Source of the DNA: Luzula sylvatica
Taxonomy: Eukaryota > Streptophyta > Magnoliopsida > Poales > Juncaceae
DNA: 64,000 bases
Direction: 5' to 3'
NCBI GenBank assembly: GCA_946800325.1
Contig: OX326956.1
Coordinates: 24,650,356 to 24,714,355 of the forward strand
The translations under genes and the position numbers were made by a program. The first letter of the stretch is position 1. Every line of letters begins with the position of its first letter. Positions 21,152 to 32,367 of this stretch are shown one piece after another. The notes below the pieces were generated by a model. That model searched no databases. It was given only the letters and a program-made list of their open reading frames with translations, and was not told the DNA's origin.

Positions 21152-21746
21152 CCAAGAAAGCAAACGAGCCAAGCCCTCGCGGCGGCAATCACGACCTAGA
21201 AGCAGCGAGGAGAGCAAGATAGAAGTCGCGCAAGGATATTGGGTTAAAAGAATAGGTCGCCGTCTCTCTTCTCATTCCCGTTCGTCACGCTCGAAGCTGC
21301 GGGTGACGCTGCTGGCGACGAAGCTGGACACGCATACCTCGATGGTGCTGGCGACGATGGTGGCGGCGGTGTTGGCGACGCAGCTGGTCATGCGACGCTG
21401 ATGTTTTAGTTCAAAAAGAAGAGCTTAACCAGGTACTCAAATTTGTGTTACGGTTTGCCGACTCTTTGGGAGCCTCTGCCTTTCATCGCTGTTGTTGGTG
21501 GCCAGGTTCTTCTTTGTTTTTTAATTATTGTTAATTGATGTCATTACATTGACGAAATTGGTAGATTTGTTTTTGTTGGATAACAGAGGAAATCATTAGT
21601 GTTTCAGAGCATCGTGGGGACAGATTTCAGAGCATTCGTTCAGTGTACATGAAGTTAAAAATATGCTCTTTGTATTGCGAAATTGGGGCACATTATGTAA
21701 AATACCAATTACCAATTACCAATTACCCTATTACCCTATCTTTGAA
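21152..21746. other. Unassigned sequence between the MITE and the Helitron
   Basis: Contains a GC-rich stretch (21160-21400) of low-complexity coding look with no recognised domain, then AT-rich DNA with ACCAATTACC repeats at about 21705-21730. Confidence 0.35.
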
Positions 21747-23235
21747 TCTTTAAATAAATAAATAGATATAAATCAAAACATTGGGCCTTTAATTCGTGCT
21801 TCCACGTCGATGGTTTCTTCATCGTTGGATTTGTTTGAGCCGTTCGATCAAAAAAAAAAATATATATACAGCCCCCTTCTTCATTCCCGCTCAACCTCAG
21901 AGAAAGAAAGAGAAGGAGCCGCCAAACCCACAGAAGAAAAGAAACCCTAGATCACGAGATCACGCAAAGACGACGCCAAAGAGAGAAACCACGCCTCTCA
22001 GTCCAGTCGACGAAAAAACCACGCAAAGACGACCTGAAAATCCTTGCATCGTGATGTTTTTGCAAGTTTAGGCACGATCCTTGCAATTTAGGCATGATCC
22101 TTCCAGAGATAGAAAGCGAGAAGACGAGAAGACGGAGAGAGCGAGACTAGATCTGGGTCGTTCCATAAAGAAAAGGCGATAGAAAACGAGATCTAGATCT
22201 ATGTTGTAGCAACCTGCTGCCATGCATGTTCGTTTTATAACTTTTTATGTAATTGTTCATATTCATGTGTTGATTTAGCTTGCAATTGAAAGAAATCTAT
22301 TTCGTGTTTGGTTTTCCAAAGACAAATTTCTGAGTAATTTTGCATTTTTGGTCCATTTATGATCATTGAGGAGAGATCTCCTTATAATTCGGTACAGTAA
22401 TTGAACCAACACATCTCTAATTCTAATAAGTCGAAAAATTTGGACTTCATTGTTTTCTCAATTTGTTTTTATTTCTTGAATAACTTATTTGCTTTTTCTA
22501 ATCTATCATTTGTTATTTGTTTCGTAATTGAAGTTCGCTCGAGGACCCGATTAGGCTTAATTGCGAATCAAGCGATGCCATATTGATTAATGCATGCTTG
22601 GTGAAGGTATAAATTGTTACATCTCTCATCATTGAATTATCGATTTATTTTAATGAATTATTAAAATGGAGAAAGTGGGTATGAATTATATTGTCTGTTT
22701 TAGGTTTTTTTTGTGATAAATTTCAGAAATTTGGTTTTTGTTAAGTTGTACTATTATTTGTGTTTTTTTATTAATTTGAATAATTTAAATATTTTCTTTC
22801 AAATTTCAGATCTATTAAAATATTGATAATTTGTAAAAGAGACCTTCCATCATTTGTGCTCTCACATTATTAAAAAGATCCTTGCATCATGACTGTATCG
22901 GGATTAATTTTCGCTGAATTACAGTTTCTAATTAATGGCATTAATTTTGTAACTTTTTTGGATATGGACAGATAGAACTGGTGAGAGTGAAGGCACAGAG
23001 ACGTTGGCGAGAGAAGAAGCTCGATTAGGCAGCGGCCCTGTCGGCAGAAAAATGCAACGAAAACCGAGCTTGGCTCGCATCGATCATGGAGGAGTAATTG
23101 GAGAATCTAAAATCGCTCAGATTCTACATGTGCGGTACAAGTGATGGGAAGTAACGTGAGTTCCTCTTTATTATCTTCAATTTGTTATGATATTTCTGAA
23201 TTGCAAAAGTAATTGGGGATTTTTTTTATATGTAG

Positions 23236-23600
23236 CATGTTGGAGTGGACAATACATTTAGACGAAAATTCAACACAGAAGAGATCTTCGAACGAGAGCT
23301 CGCACACGTGAACAAGTGCCAAAAAGTACTTCAAATAATAATTAAATTAAATTATCTAAATTTCCATTGAATTAACATAACTTTTTTAATCAAATAGGAG
23401 AATTATGCAAAGCATAACTCGAAAGGTTAGTTAATTATCATCTTTTTTGGTCAATTTCGTTGAACTATTCATAATATTCATGTTTATTATATTTTGAATT
23501 TTAAAGAACCGTCGGTACAAAGAAAAACCTCTGAAGCATAGCGATACTAAAGTCGATCTCAAATCTCGAAATATATTGTACCTGGAAAATCATTGGCTTT
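23236..23600 (+). pseudogene. Captured fragment of an SNU23/ZMAT2-like splicing-factor gene
   Basis: Exon 1 (23236-23325, AG before and GT after) encodes GVDNTFRRKFNTEEIFERE, very close to the N-terminal signature of SNU23/ZMAT2, a zinc-finger protein of the U4/U6.U5 tri-snRNP. Exon 2 (23398-23425) encodes about ten residues. Exon 3 (from 23507) holds PLKHSDTKVDLKSRN, matching the conserved PLKHRDYKVDLES block before the zinc finger. The exons no longer join in frame: small insertions at 23510-23530 shift the frame, and the C2H2 finger is missing. Captured multi-exon fragments like this are typical of plant Helitrons. It is not expected to encode a working protein. Confidence 0.7.
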
Positions 23601-24937
23601 GACGATATTGACGTTAGCTTTAATAAATTCCCCTATTTTCTCAGGTCTGTGCAAATATTTGATTTATTTTTATATTTAATTATTTAATCTATTAGTTCTT
23701 TTTGTTCCATTGGTATAGTGAAAATGCGAAAAGCATGCTCATGTCATGCGCATATATACACATGGAAATAAAGGAGGTTGTGCAATACATGGCTGACATC
23801 GTTTGCGTAAATCTGCGAATTGTATTATCCAGACCCGTGGATATGTTTCTAAATATTTCTTTTTTCCATTAAAAATTTATATGTAATTATTTAATCTATG
23901 AGTTCTTTTTTTGTATTGGTACAGTGAAAATACGAAAAGCATGCTGATGTCATGCGCATATATACACTTGGAAAAAAATATCTTATGAAATACATCTCTG
24001 GCATCGTCTGCATAAATATTCGAATCGTATTATCCGGGCCCACAGGTATGTTTTTAAATATTTTTTTTATTATAATTTTGTAACTATTTTAATTTGATTT
24101 TTTGTTAAGGTATATGGATCCTGAAATGGATGGAAGAATTCTACTCAGGAAAGTTATTTTTACGTTTCATTCAGATTTATAGAGGAGGTACATTTAATAA
24201 TAAAATATATTTTTATTGTTTTTTATTTTTTAAGTCTCCTTTCTCTCTAAATAATATATTTTTGTTTGGTTTTTAGTGCATAGTGGAACAGTGAAAACGA
24301 AGAAGTGAGTCCAAGTAAATCAGTTAACTAATCTTATTTTTTATATTTAAAATTATTAATTATTATATTTAATTTGTACTTTCATTAATCTTAATTTATC
24401 AACGTTATTATTTTTAATTATTTAGATATGGCTTGGATGTTATAAGTAATTGGCTAACTATATATGCTTGACTGATATTTTATACATACTTGGTTTGGAA
24501 AAAAACAAATTATTATCTATTTGTACATTTCTTTGTTGGAGAAACCATATAAGCTTGCATTAAAAAAAAATAATATCAAAAACACAGTTTGCTATGTTCC
24601 GTTTAATTGGTGAACATGGTTGGAAAAAAAATCAAAAATAAATATCGTCCATCTTTTGATTATTCAAGAAAACTAATATATCATGATTCATGGGTAACAT
24701 ATAATACCTCTTTCGATTATATAAAAAAGAAACAATATGTCATGACTCGTGAGCCTTTTCATTGTACAACATTAACTTTGCATTGTACAACATAAGACTG
24801 ATTATATATTTAATCAATATGAGAAATTAGTACGAACGACGAAGCAAAATACCAAGCGACAATAGAAGTACGAAAACGAGCAAATAACTTCCACAACAAC
24901 AAAAAATGATAAAAATAAAAAATAAGAAAAAAATACA

Positions 24938-24968
24938 GACCCGCGCAATTGCGCGGGTAAAACGCTAG
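24938..24968 (+). terminator. Helitron 3' terminus with hairpin
   Basis: The palindrome CCCGCGCAATTGCGCGGG is followed 6 bp later by CTAG|T, the structure at which rolling-circle Helitron transposition ends. Confidence 0.9.
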
Positions 24969-25106
24969 TTGATTGTATTTCCAAGCCAAAATTAAGATAT
25001 TATAAAAAATAAATATATGTACCAGTCAGAAACTATTTTTTTTTATAACTAACATATTGTTATATTGTTGTATGTTATTATAGGTTTGAGAAAATCTAAT
25101 TAAACA

Positions 25107-26645
25107 ATGGACACCAACGATATTACAGAATTAACCGTTAAATCGAAAAAAACGAGATCTAAAGCTTGGACCGGTTTCTCCGTAATTGAGGTCGAAGGAG
25201 AAAAAAAGAAAGCAAAATGCATGTATTGTGGGAAGCTTTATGTTGCGGAAGGCAGAACCGGAACCTCCAATTTGCTTCGTCATATTAATAGTTGTAAAGA
25301 TCGCCCGGACGATATCGAAGAGAGCCAAACTAAGGGTAGTAGTAAAATCGATCAAGGTATTTTCCGTGAGAAGATGTCCGGGGCGATCTTTCGCCATGCT
25401 TACCCGTTTTCAATGGTCGAGCATGGAGGTTTTCGTGATATAATTTCTTACACGAGTAATGATTTTATTCAACCCGTATGTAGAAATACAATCAAGTCGG
25501 CTTGTTACAAATTACATAGGAAATTAAAAGAGAAGCTTAAAAATTCTTTTGATACACTTCCGGGACGAATTTGCTTAACAAGTGACATGTGGACATCATG
25601 TACCACCGATGGTTATCTTTGCATTACGGCTCATTATGTCGATAATGATTGGGTTTTGCGTAGTAGAATCTTGAATTTTCGTAATGTTCCACCACCACAT
25701 AATGCGAATGTGTTGTTTAGAACTACTCATGGTTTATTAAAGGAGTGGGGCATTGATAAAAAGATTTTTAGCTTAACATTGGATAATGCTAGTACCATGG
25801 ATTGTATGCAAAATTTGTTCCGCGATCAACTTTGCACCGAGAATTTGTTGTTGTGCGATGGGGAGTTTTTTCATATTAGGTGTTGCGCGCATATCTTGAA
25901 TTTAATTGTTCATGAGGGGATTGCTTTTATAAATGAATCTCTTCGCAAGATAAGAGAGAATGTGAAGTACGTTAAGGGTTCCGAGACTAGAAAAAATAAA
26001 TTTAATGAATGTGTGAAACAATGTGGCGTGGATAGCTCAAAAGGATTGTGGCTCGATGTAGCCACTAGGTGGAATTCTACATTCCTAATGATTGATAGGG
26101 CCTTATTGTATAAGAACGTTTTTGCAAATTTACATAGGAATGATAGAAATTATGAACACCATCTCTCCAATGAGGAGTGGTCAAGAATTGGGAAAATTCA
26201 TAATATTCTAGAACCATTTTATGAAATTACAAATCTATTTTCCGGTACGGAATATCCAACGTCTAATTTGTATTTTATAAATGTTTGGAAAATTCAATTA
26301 CGGTTGTTAAAATTGCTCGAAAGTCCCGATGAGGATTTGAAAAAAATGGCCGAAGGAATGAAAAGAAAATTTGATAAATATTGGAATGATTATAGTCCGA
26401 TTCTTTCACTCGGTATAATATTCGATCCACGTTACAAATTGGAATTCGTGGAGTATTCTTATGGAAGATTAGGTGATAATATCAAGTGGATGGATATCAA
26501 AACTCTTTTATATAATTTATTCAAGGAGTACGATAAAGGTGCTTCTTCTTCGTATCAATTTGTGGGTGATAATAATAATTTTCGATCTAATCCTCGACGA
26601 CTTGATGATGATATTAGTGTAAGTTTACAATTATTATTATTATAA
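25107..26645 (+). pseudogene. hAT transposase lacking its C-terminal dimerisation exon
   Basis: A 512-codon open frame. Residues 20-62 form a BED zinc finger (CMYC ... HINSC). The RNase H-like core follows: LTSDMWTS (first Asp, about residue 155), LDNAST (second Asp), RCCAHILNLIV and ATRWNST. Near residue 440 comes LGIIFDPRYKL. The hAT dimerisation region, which should follow and carry the last catalytic residue, is absent. The frame runs through a perfect splice donor (AGT|GTAAGT near 26617) into a few junk codons and a stop. The next DNA is a repeat also found at 19340, not an exon. The protein would bind and cut the element ends; this copy is probably non-functional. The start is the first ATG after an acceptor AG at 25083. 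Confidence 0.85.
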
Positions 26646-26689
26646 TAATAATATCAAATGTACTTTTTTATTATTATAATAATTATGTC

Positions 26690-27071
26690 GATAATAATAA
26701 TATCAAATGTACTTTTTTATTATTATAATATTTTTGGAGAAATATATTATGGTAAAATTTGGAGAAATATATCATATTTAAAATTAAAAATTCCAATATT
26801 TGGAGAAATATATCATGAGCCTTCACGGGAGATGGATAGCATGGACATCATCAAATCTCTCATTATTACTTACTTTTGCCCATCATTTTCTTTAAATGGA
26901 TGGCAAATAGCAAGGGCAAACCTAGTAATTACTATTAAAATAGAGGGCAAATAAATACAACATTCAAATGAACAAAATAGTGAAATAATTGGTGCAACCC
27001 ATATCATGTCATAAATTTTTGAACACAATAATTATGACTAAATATTAAGTACTGTATTAATAATATATGCG
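26690..27071. repeat. 380-bp direct repeat, right copy
   Basis: Partner of 19340-19720. It sits where the last transposase exon should be. Confidence 0.85.
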
Positions 27072-27170
27072 CAAGACAAAAAAAAAAATAAGATACACAT
27101 GATATATTATTTTATTTAATATTAATTATTACAAGAAAATCATATAAAAAAAAAATTTCATGCAGACCAT

Positions 27171-27530
27171 TTGATATGTATCTCGGGTTTCAAGTCATTT
27201 CAGTTTCGGGTCATTCGGGTTCGGTTCGATTTCGGTTTCGGGTCATTCGGGTTTCGGGTCATTCGGGTTCGGTTCCATTTCGGGTTCGGGTCATTCGGGT
27301 TTCGGGTCGTTCGGGTTTCGGGTCATTCGGGTTCGGGTCGATTTCGGATTCGGGTCATTCGGTTTCGGGTCAATTTCGGGTTCGGGTCATTCGGGTTCGG
27401 GTTGATTTCGGGTTCGGGTCATTCGGTTTCGGTTTCGGGTTAGGGTTCGGGTCGTTGACTTGTCAACATTTTCGGGTCGGGTCGGGTTCGGGTTCGGGCG
27501 GGTCGGGTCATTTTTTCGGGTCAGGTCAGA
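27171..27530 (+). repeat. Right subterminal TTCGGGTC array of the hAT element
   Basis: Tandem TTCGGGTCATTCGGGT-type units, again G-rich on the plus strand. The array therefore lies in the same orientation as the left array rather than inverted. Confidence 0.9.
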
Positions 27531-27544
27531 TTTTGCCAGCTCTA

Positions 27545-27552
27545 GGTACGGG
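27545..27552. repeat. 8-bp target site duplication of the hAT element (right)
   Basis: GGTACGGG directly after TTGCCAGCTCTA, identical to the left copy. Confidence 0.97.
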
Positions 27553-27653
27553 TGGTTTGGGACGGCCAACTGTACCAAATAGCTTATTTGGACGGTTTGG
27601 CACCTTATTGGGACGGTTTTGCCCCGTACCAAATCAGCAGATATGTTGTAGTG
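27553..27653. mobile_element. CACTA element, copy 1, right end
   Basis: Resumes the CACTA sequence interrupted at 15651 and ends at TTGTAGTG, 27646-27653, followed by the start of unit U1. Confidence 0.8.
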
Positions 27654-28459
27654 AAAGATACAATACCGCAATTTATTAATAGCAGCGATGTAATTTCGCT
27701 ATAAAGCACAAAAACAAAAATTAATTTTAAATCGCACCCAAAACATTATGGATGGTTATATCGCAACTTAAAACATTGATTTCTTTATCATGTCGACATT
27801 CCACGAGAATTGAAGCTTACAATTTTAATTATAAGACAGCTTTGATTTTTTTTAAAAATGACATGATTCAAGAAGATTGTTTAAAAACTCTTGTTTAATA
27901 ATAATAATAGTTAAAATATGAATTTCAAAAAGATCACATATAATTATTGACGGGATCAAATCATATCACAATATCTAACATTTAAAAAAATGAGATTTAA
28001 CATATTGTTCACGAAAATGTAAATATTAGAAGGTCAAAAACAAAAATAGAGAGATGAAAACACAAATAAAATATAATATAATTCGAAAACATAATGAGAT
28101 CGCTTTTTGTAAAAAGTTTGGAGATTGATAAAAAAAGAAGAGTTCGAATAAATTATTATAGTAAGAAGCATTCAATATTAATCCTACTAATACAATTTAC
28201 AAACACTTATTTGTTTTCTTAGTGTGCCACGTCATCTTTTTACAATTTTTTTTCACATATACGGATGATACTTATAGGCGCTATGCGCTGTGAGAGTCCA
28301 ATAGATCCGAGCGACAAGCTGATAAGAGAAAATTAAAGCACCTTTTTGTTATCTAATTTGAGGATTTTAGCCCATTTGAATCACAACTTTATATATAGAA
28401 TTGTTCATATTTGAGTTAACAAGAATATTTCTTCACTAAGTGTGTTTTATTGCTAATTA

Positions 28460-29450
28460 CAGGTTTTTAAGGGAAAATTCTTGCAAATCCGAGAGTGTAG
28501 TTGCCTTCGTCTTCTCGCGCCGATAAAATTGATATATAATACCGACCATTTCGGTACACGTATGAAGGAGAAGGCAAATAATCATCAACATAAGAGATTG
28601 CACCAAACTCTACTCGAAAACTACTCACGCATTTGCCATACTACAACCTCCAACTACCCTCAATCCTCTCACCCATCTCTTGGCCAATGAAAAAACCCCA
28701 AGGACACTATAAATAAGACCCCAAAGCCCACGGACAGAAGATCTTCTTATTCTTCTCTTCCCCTCGCTTCTCTCAACTCTCGGCTCAAGCACTTCCAAGA
28801 ACCGTCAAGAACTTCAAGAACCGTTCAAGATCCTACTCGATTGCTCGGGTGATTGGACTCCTAGAATCGGGGCTCGCTCCTTCTAGAGTGGACATACCAT
28901 TAAAGAGGGGTTGAAGGAGTTTACTCACCAATTCGACCGTGACTCGGACATTCTTCATTTCGGCGAATCAACCTTTCTTCGAGACAACATCATGACTCGG
29001 GGTTTTCTCCCTTCGAGAACCGTGGAGTTGTGTTGTGCCGTGACTCGGTGGTTTCCCCTTTCGGTGACTTGGTGATTGTGTTGTGCCATGACTCGGAACT
29101 TCTTCTTTTGGTGACCCTTCATCAAGTTGTGACCGTGACTCGGGGTCTCTCTCCTTTTGGTGACCAACGAAGCGAGTTTTGCCGTGACACGGAGATCTCC
29201 TCTTTCGGTGGAAGTTCGAGCGATAGCACTAGAGGACCCGAGGAGGCTCTTCTTGACGCGTTGAAGCTCTTCTTGACTCGATCTAGGCGTATTCTTTTTT
29301 ATCTTTAATTTCTTGTATGTTGGATGATAGTTTAATGTTGTGTTAAAAACCGTGTTGAATCTAGTTTCTTGTTTTAATCTTGTTTCTTGCATTCGATCTT
29401 TTGCTCTCTTGTATAATATTGTTGCTCTCTTTTTACTTCCATTTTAGTCC
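28460..29450 (+). repeat. Retroelement-like promoter block with GTGACTCGG repeats (U1)
   Basis: A TATAAATA at 28708-28715 is followed by a CT-rich leader and then a degenerate tandem repeat built on GTGACTCGG and TTTCGGTGA (28940-29210, spacing 50-70 bp). The second copy is at 46140-47100. It looks like LTR or leader sequence of an unidentified retroelement; no PBS was found. The frames open through it are not recognisable proteins. Confidence 0.5.
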
Positions 29451-29529
29451 TTAATTAAGATATTAAATATTCTCTGATCAAGTCTCAATTCAAAACCCCA
29501 AAGAAATAAACAAGAAACAAAACAGAAGA

Positions 29530-29900
29530 TAGTCCGTTACAACGGAAGTTCACCATCCGTTACAACGGAAGTTCACCATCCGTTGCAACGGACCAGTCGT
29601 TAGTCCTTCACTTTTCAGTCCGTTATAACTCCGTTGTGACGCAACTTGCTCCGTTGTAACGGACTAGTGTGGATTCCTTCAGTCTAAACACCTAACACAC
29701 TGTCCGTTTTAACGCAAACTTGTTCCGTTGTAACGGATTCACCAATCTGCCGTGACGGACCAGCAGCTCCGTTGTAACGGACCCCCTACTTCCGTCACAA
29801 CGGACATTGCCTCCGTCACAACGGATAGTGTTCAGAATTCAGTGCTAAAATCAACTCATAGTCCGTTGTAACGGACTCTAGTCCGTCATAACGGACACTC
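29530..29900. repeat. Palindrome array, TCCGTTRYAACGGA type (U1)
   Basis: About twelve CCGTTACAACGG, CCGTTGTAACGG and CCGTCACAACGG copies. The U2 version is at 47212-47530, with differences in several copies and one copy group lost. Confidence 0.85.
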
Positions 29901-30531
29901 CTCTGGAATTATTTCTGTCTATTTCTCGCTCGTTTTGATTCATTCTTCGACGCATATACTCCTCGTGGAACGAACTCTCATATTTCTACTATACACATTT
30001 ATTTCCCTATTTGTTGATTGAATCGAGTTTTCACAAACAACGATATCACAAATTAAAAGTGATCGAAAACCCGTTCATCACAAGACAACAAAACTCAACA
30101 TAAAGCACTGAGAACGCCACATATTTAACGGAGAAGTTTCAGAACATAGTATCATGTGATAATTTATTGTTTCTCACGATAATTTTTTTTAATCTAATTT
30201 TGAGTATTTCTTGATTCATTTGTTTTCTTCTCTCTTTATGTTCTTTTACTTTCTTTAACAAATTGTTGTTGTTAATTTTACAAATTGGTTTGTTTTTTCT
30301 TTTTAGGAATTATGCTTTAGGGACGAAGACACCTGATGCAAGAAATCCACGTGTACACATGCTATATCATCCTCCATTTTATACTGATTTTCGATGATTT
30401 TGCCAAAAAAAAATCCACAGAGAATTTCATATAGAAACAAAGACAGAAGAATAATTTTATTTAATTATTGCCGTCGCATGATTTTTTTCTCAGATTTGGC
30501 TTGCTCAGGTGATTGGTTTATTCTCTATTTA
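29901..30531. other. U1 sequence without recognised gene
   Basis: Contains an exon-like stretch after TTTTTCTTTTTAG at about 30305 (reading NYALGTKTPDARNPRVH) that is repeated in U2 at 47937 but not recognised. Confidence 0.35.
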
Positions 30532-31216
30532 GGTCCTGTTTGATATGATTTTAAAGGATTTTGCAAGAAAAGGGATAACTTTCCAATAAACCTAGTAAAT
30601 CTTGTGTTTGATGTGAGAGATAAAGTAAGAATCCCAAATCTCGTATGCATGTCTTTCATCCATATTTTCTTGCATTTGGTGTCTCTCAAAAAAATTGGGA
30701 AAACACAATCTCTCAATGTTTTCCAAGATTAAATATAACATTAATTTAAACCTAATCTATTTTTTATTTTAATATAAATAATGAATATTATCATGTACAT
30801 ATAATATTAATTAATTAATTACACTTATAAATCAGTGCATATTATATATAATTAATATTATCATATATGTAATATTAATTACGTACATAAATTATATTAT
30901 ATGTATAATATTAATATAATACAATATTATATAATATTATTCTATATTATTATATCATATTATATCATATCATATCATATCATAATATATTATATTATAG
31001 TATAGTATTATGTTATATAATATTATATGATATTGTATTATATTATTTTATATTGTATTATTTTATATTATATTATATTGTGAATTATACTGTATAATAT
31101 TATATTATATTATATTGTAATATGTTATTTTATATTATATTATATAATAGTGTATTGTAATATATTACATTATATTATTTTATTTTATTTTAGATTATAT
31201 ATATATATATATATAT

Positions 31217-31532
31217 CAATGTTTTAAATAGCGTGTAGCGGCACGCAGCGTTTTTGACGTTTAATTTAGCGGTTAGCGTTAGCGGGCGATATAGCGCCGC
31301 TTCACCATCACAGCGGAGTTTGATCAAAATTATTATTTTTATAATACTACAATATGCATATAAATATAATTTAGCGGCACAATATTATAAATAAAATTAT
31401 ATCGAATGCTTATTTATATCAACCTCACAAACTAACATAAATTGAAAATTTATTTCTACGAAATTATTATTATTATTCTATTACTGTAATTATAATAATG
31501 CTAATAATAGTTGTTATTGATCTTATTCTTCC

Positions 31533-31600
<68 letters not shown>

Positions 31601-31633
31601 TAATAAAATAATAATAAAAATAATAATAAAAAA

Positions 31634-31666
<33 letters not shown>

Positions 31667-31728
31667 TATTATTATTGTTATTATTATTATTTAATAACAA
31701 TAATTCTTATTGTATAATAATAATATTA

Positions 31729-31770
<42 letters not shown>

Positions 31771-31898
31771 TAATACCAATAATAATAATAATAATTTATT
31801 ATTATTACTATTATTTAATAACAATTATTATTATTGTGTAATGATAATAATGATTATTATTATTGTTATTATTATTTATAAATAATAATAATTATTAT

Positions 31899-31973
<75 letters not shown>

Positions 31974-32296
31974 TATTATTATTTTTAGTATTACTATTGG
32001 TATTATTAGTTTTAACATTATTATGATAATAATAATAATAATAATAATAATAATTATTATTATTATTATAATAATTATAATAATAACCACGCTATAGCAC
32101 CGCTAGGCCGCTATATTTGAGCGCTTCATGTTATGGCAGTCCGCTATAGCGTTGCAGCGGCATAAAACACTACAGAGCTAAATTCCGAAGCGATGTAACA
32201 TTTATCTCCTATAATCCTCTATAGAGTCGCTGAAACGCCGCTATTTAAAACACTGTATATATATATAGAGTCGCTGAAGCGCCGCTATTTAAAACA

Positions 32297-32299
<3 letters not shown>
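31217..32299. mobile_element. hAT-like non-autonomous element with ATT microsatellite core
   Basis: The left end CAATGTTTTAAATAGCG pairs with right ends that read CAGTGTTTTAAATAGCGGCG on the minus strand. It lies in a (TA)n tract, so the target duplication is ambiguous. The last 34 bases are present twice (ends at 32255 and 32299). The ends are rich in AGCGG motifs; the middle is (ATT)n and (AAT)n. It is absent from the same place in U2. Confidence 0.7.
31535..32075. repeat. (AAT)n/(ATT)n microsatellite
   Basis: Several long AAT and ATT runs, partly inverted, so they can fold back. Open frames of Ile or Asn here are not genes. Confidence 0.95.
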
Positions 32300-32360
<61 letters not shown>

Positions 32361-32367
32361 TCTATAT

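Larger units (their letters stand above)
21747..24968 (+). mobile_element. Helitron, 3.2 kb, with captured SNU23-like exons
   Basis: The 5' end is A|TCTTTAAAT and the 3' end is CGCTAG|T, preceded by the palindrome CCCGCGCAATTGCGCGGG. This gives the A|T insertion site without duplication that defines Helitrons. The first 50 bases resemble the 5' end of the minus-strand Helitron at 56625 (both have TTAAAT, AGATATAA and CATTGGGCC in order). No Rep/helicase is present, so it is non-autonomous. It lies in the presumed 5' intron of the hAT transposase. Confidence 0.8.
15652..27544 (+). mobile_element. hAT transposon, 11.9 kb, complete ends
   Basis: The terminal inverted repeats are TAGAGGTGGCAA (left) and TTGCCAGCTCTA (right), flanked by perfect 8-bp duplications GGTACGGG. 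The empty site is preserved in the paralogous CACTA copy at 1076-1083, so both borders are exact. Inside are G-rich subterminal arrays at both ends, a leader exon near 20430-20680, a BED-finger hAT transposase at 25107 and several nested insertions: a probable minus-strand Helitron from 16755, a foldback MITE (20987-21141) and a plus-strand Helitron (21747-24968). Most of the excess length comes from these passengers. Confidence 0.95.

Noticed and set aside
20770..24983. 14-bp direct repeat TGATTGTATTTCCA at both ends as a duplication around a 4.2-kb insertion
   Set aside because: No known element makes such a duplication with these ends; the A|T Helitron borders at 21747/24968 explain the right side better.
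28955..29392. 145-codon minus-strand frame, with a relative at 46613-47068
   Set aside because: Conserved only because the DNA is duplicated. Composition follows the GTGACTCGG repeat, and the promoter-like signals point to the other strand.
31473..32090. Poly-Ile, poly-Tyr and poly-Asn frames
   Set aside because: Translation of the ATT/AAT microsatellite.
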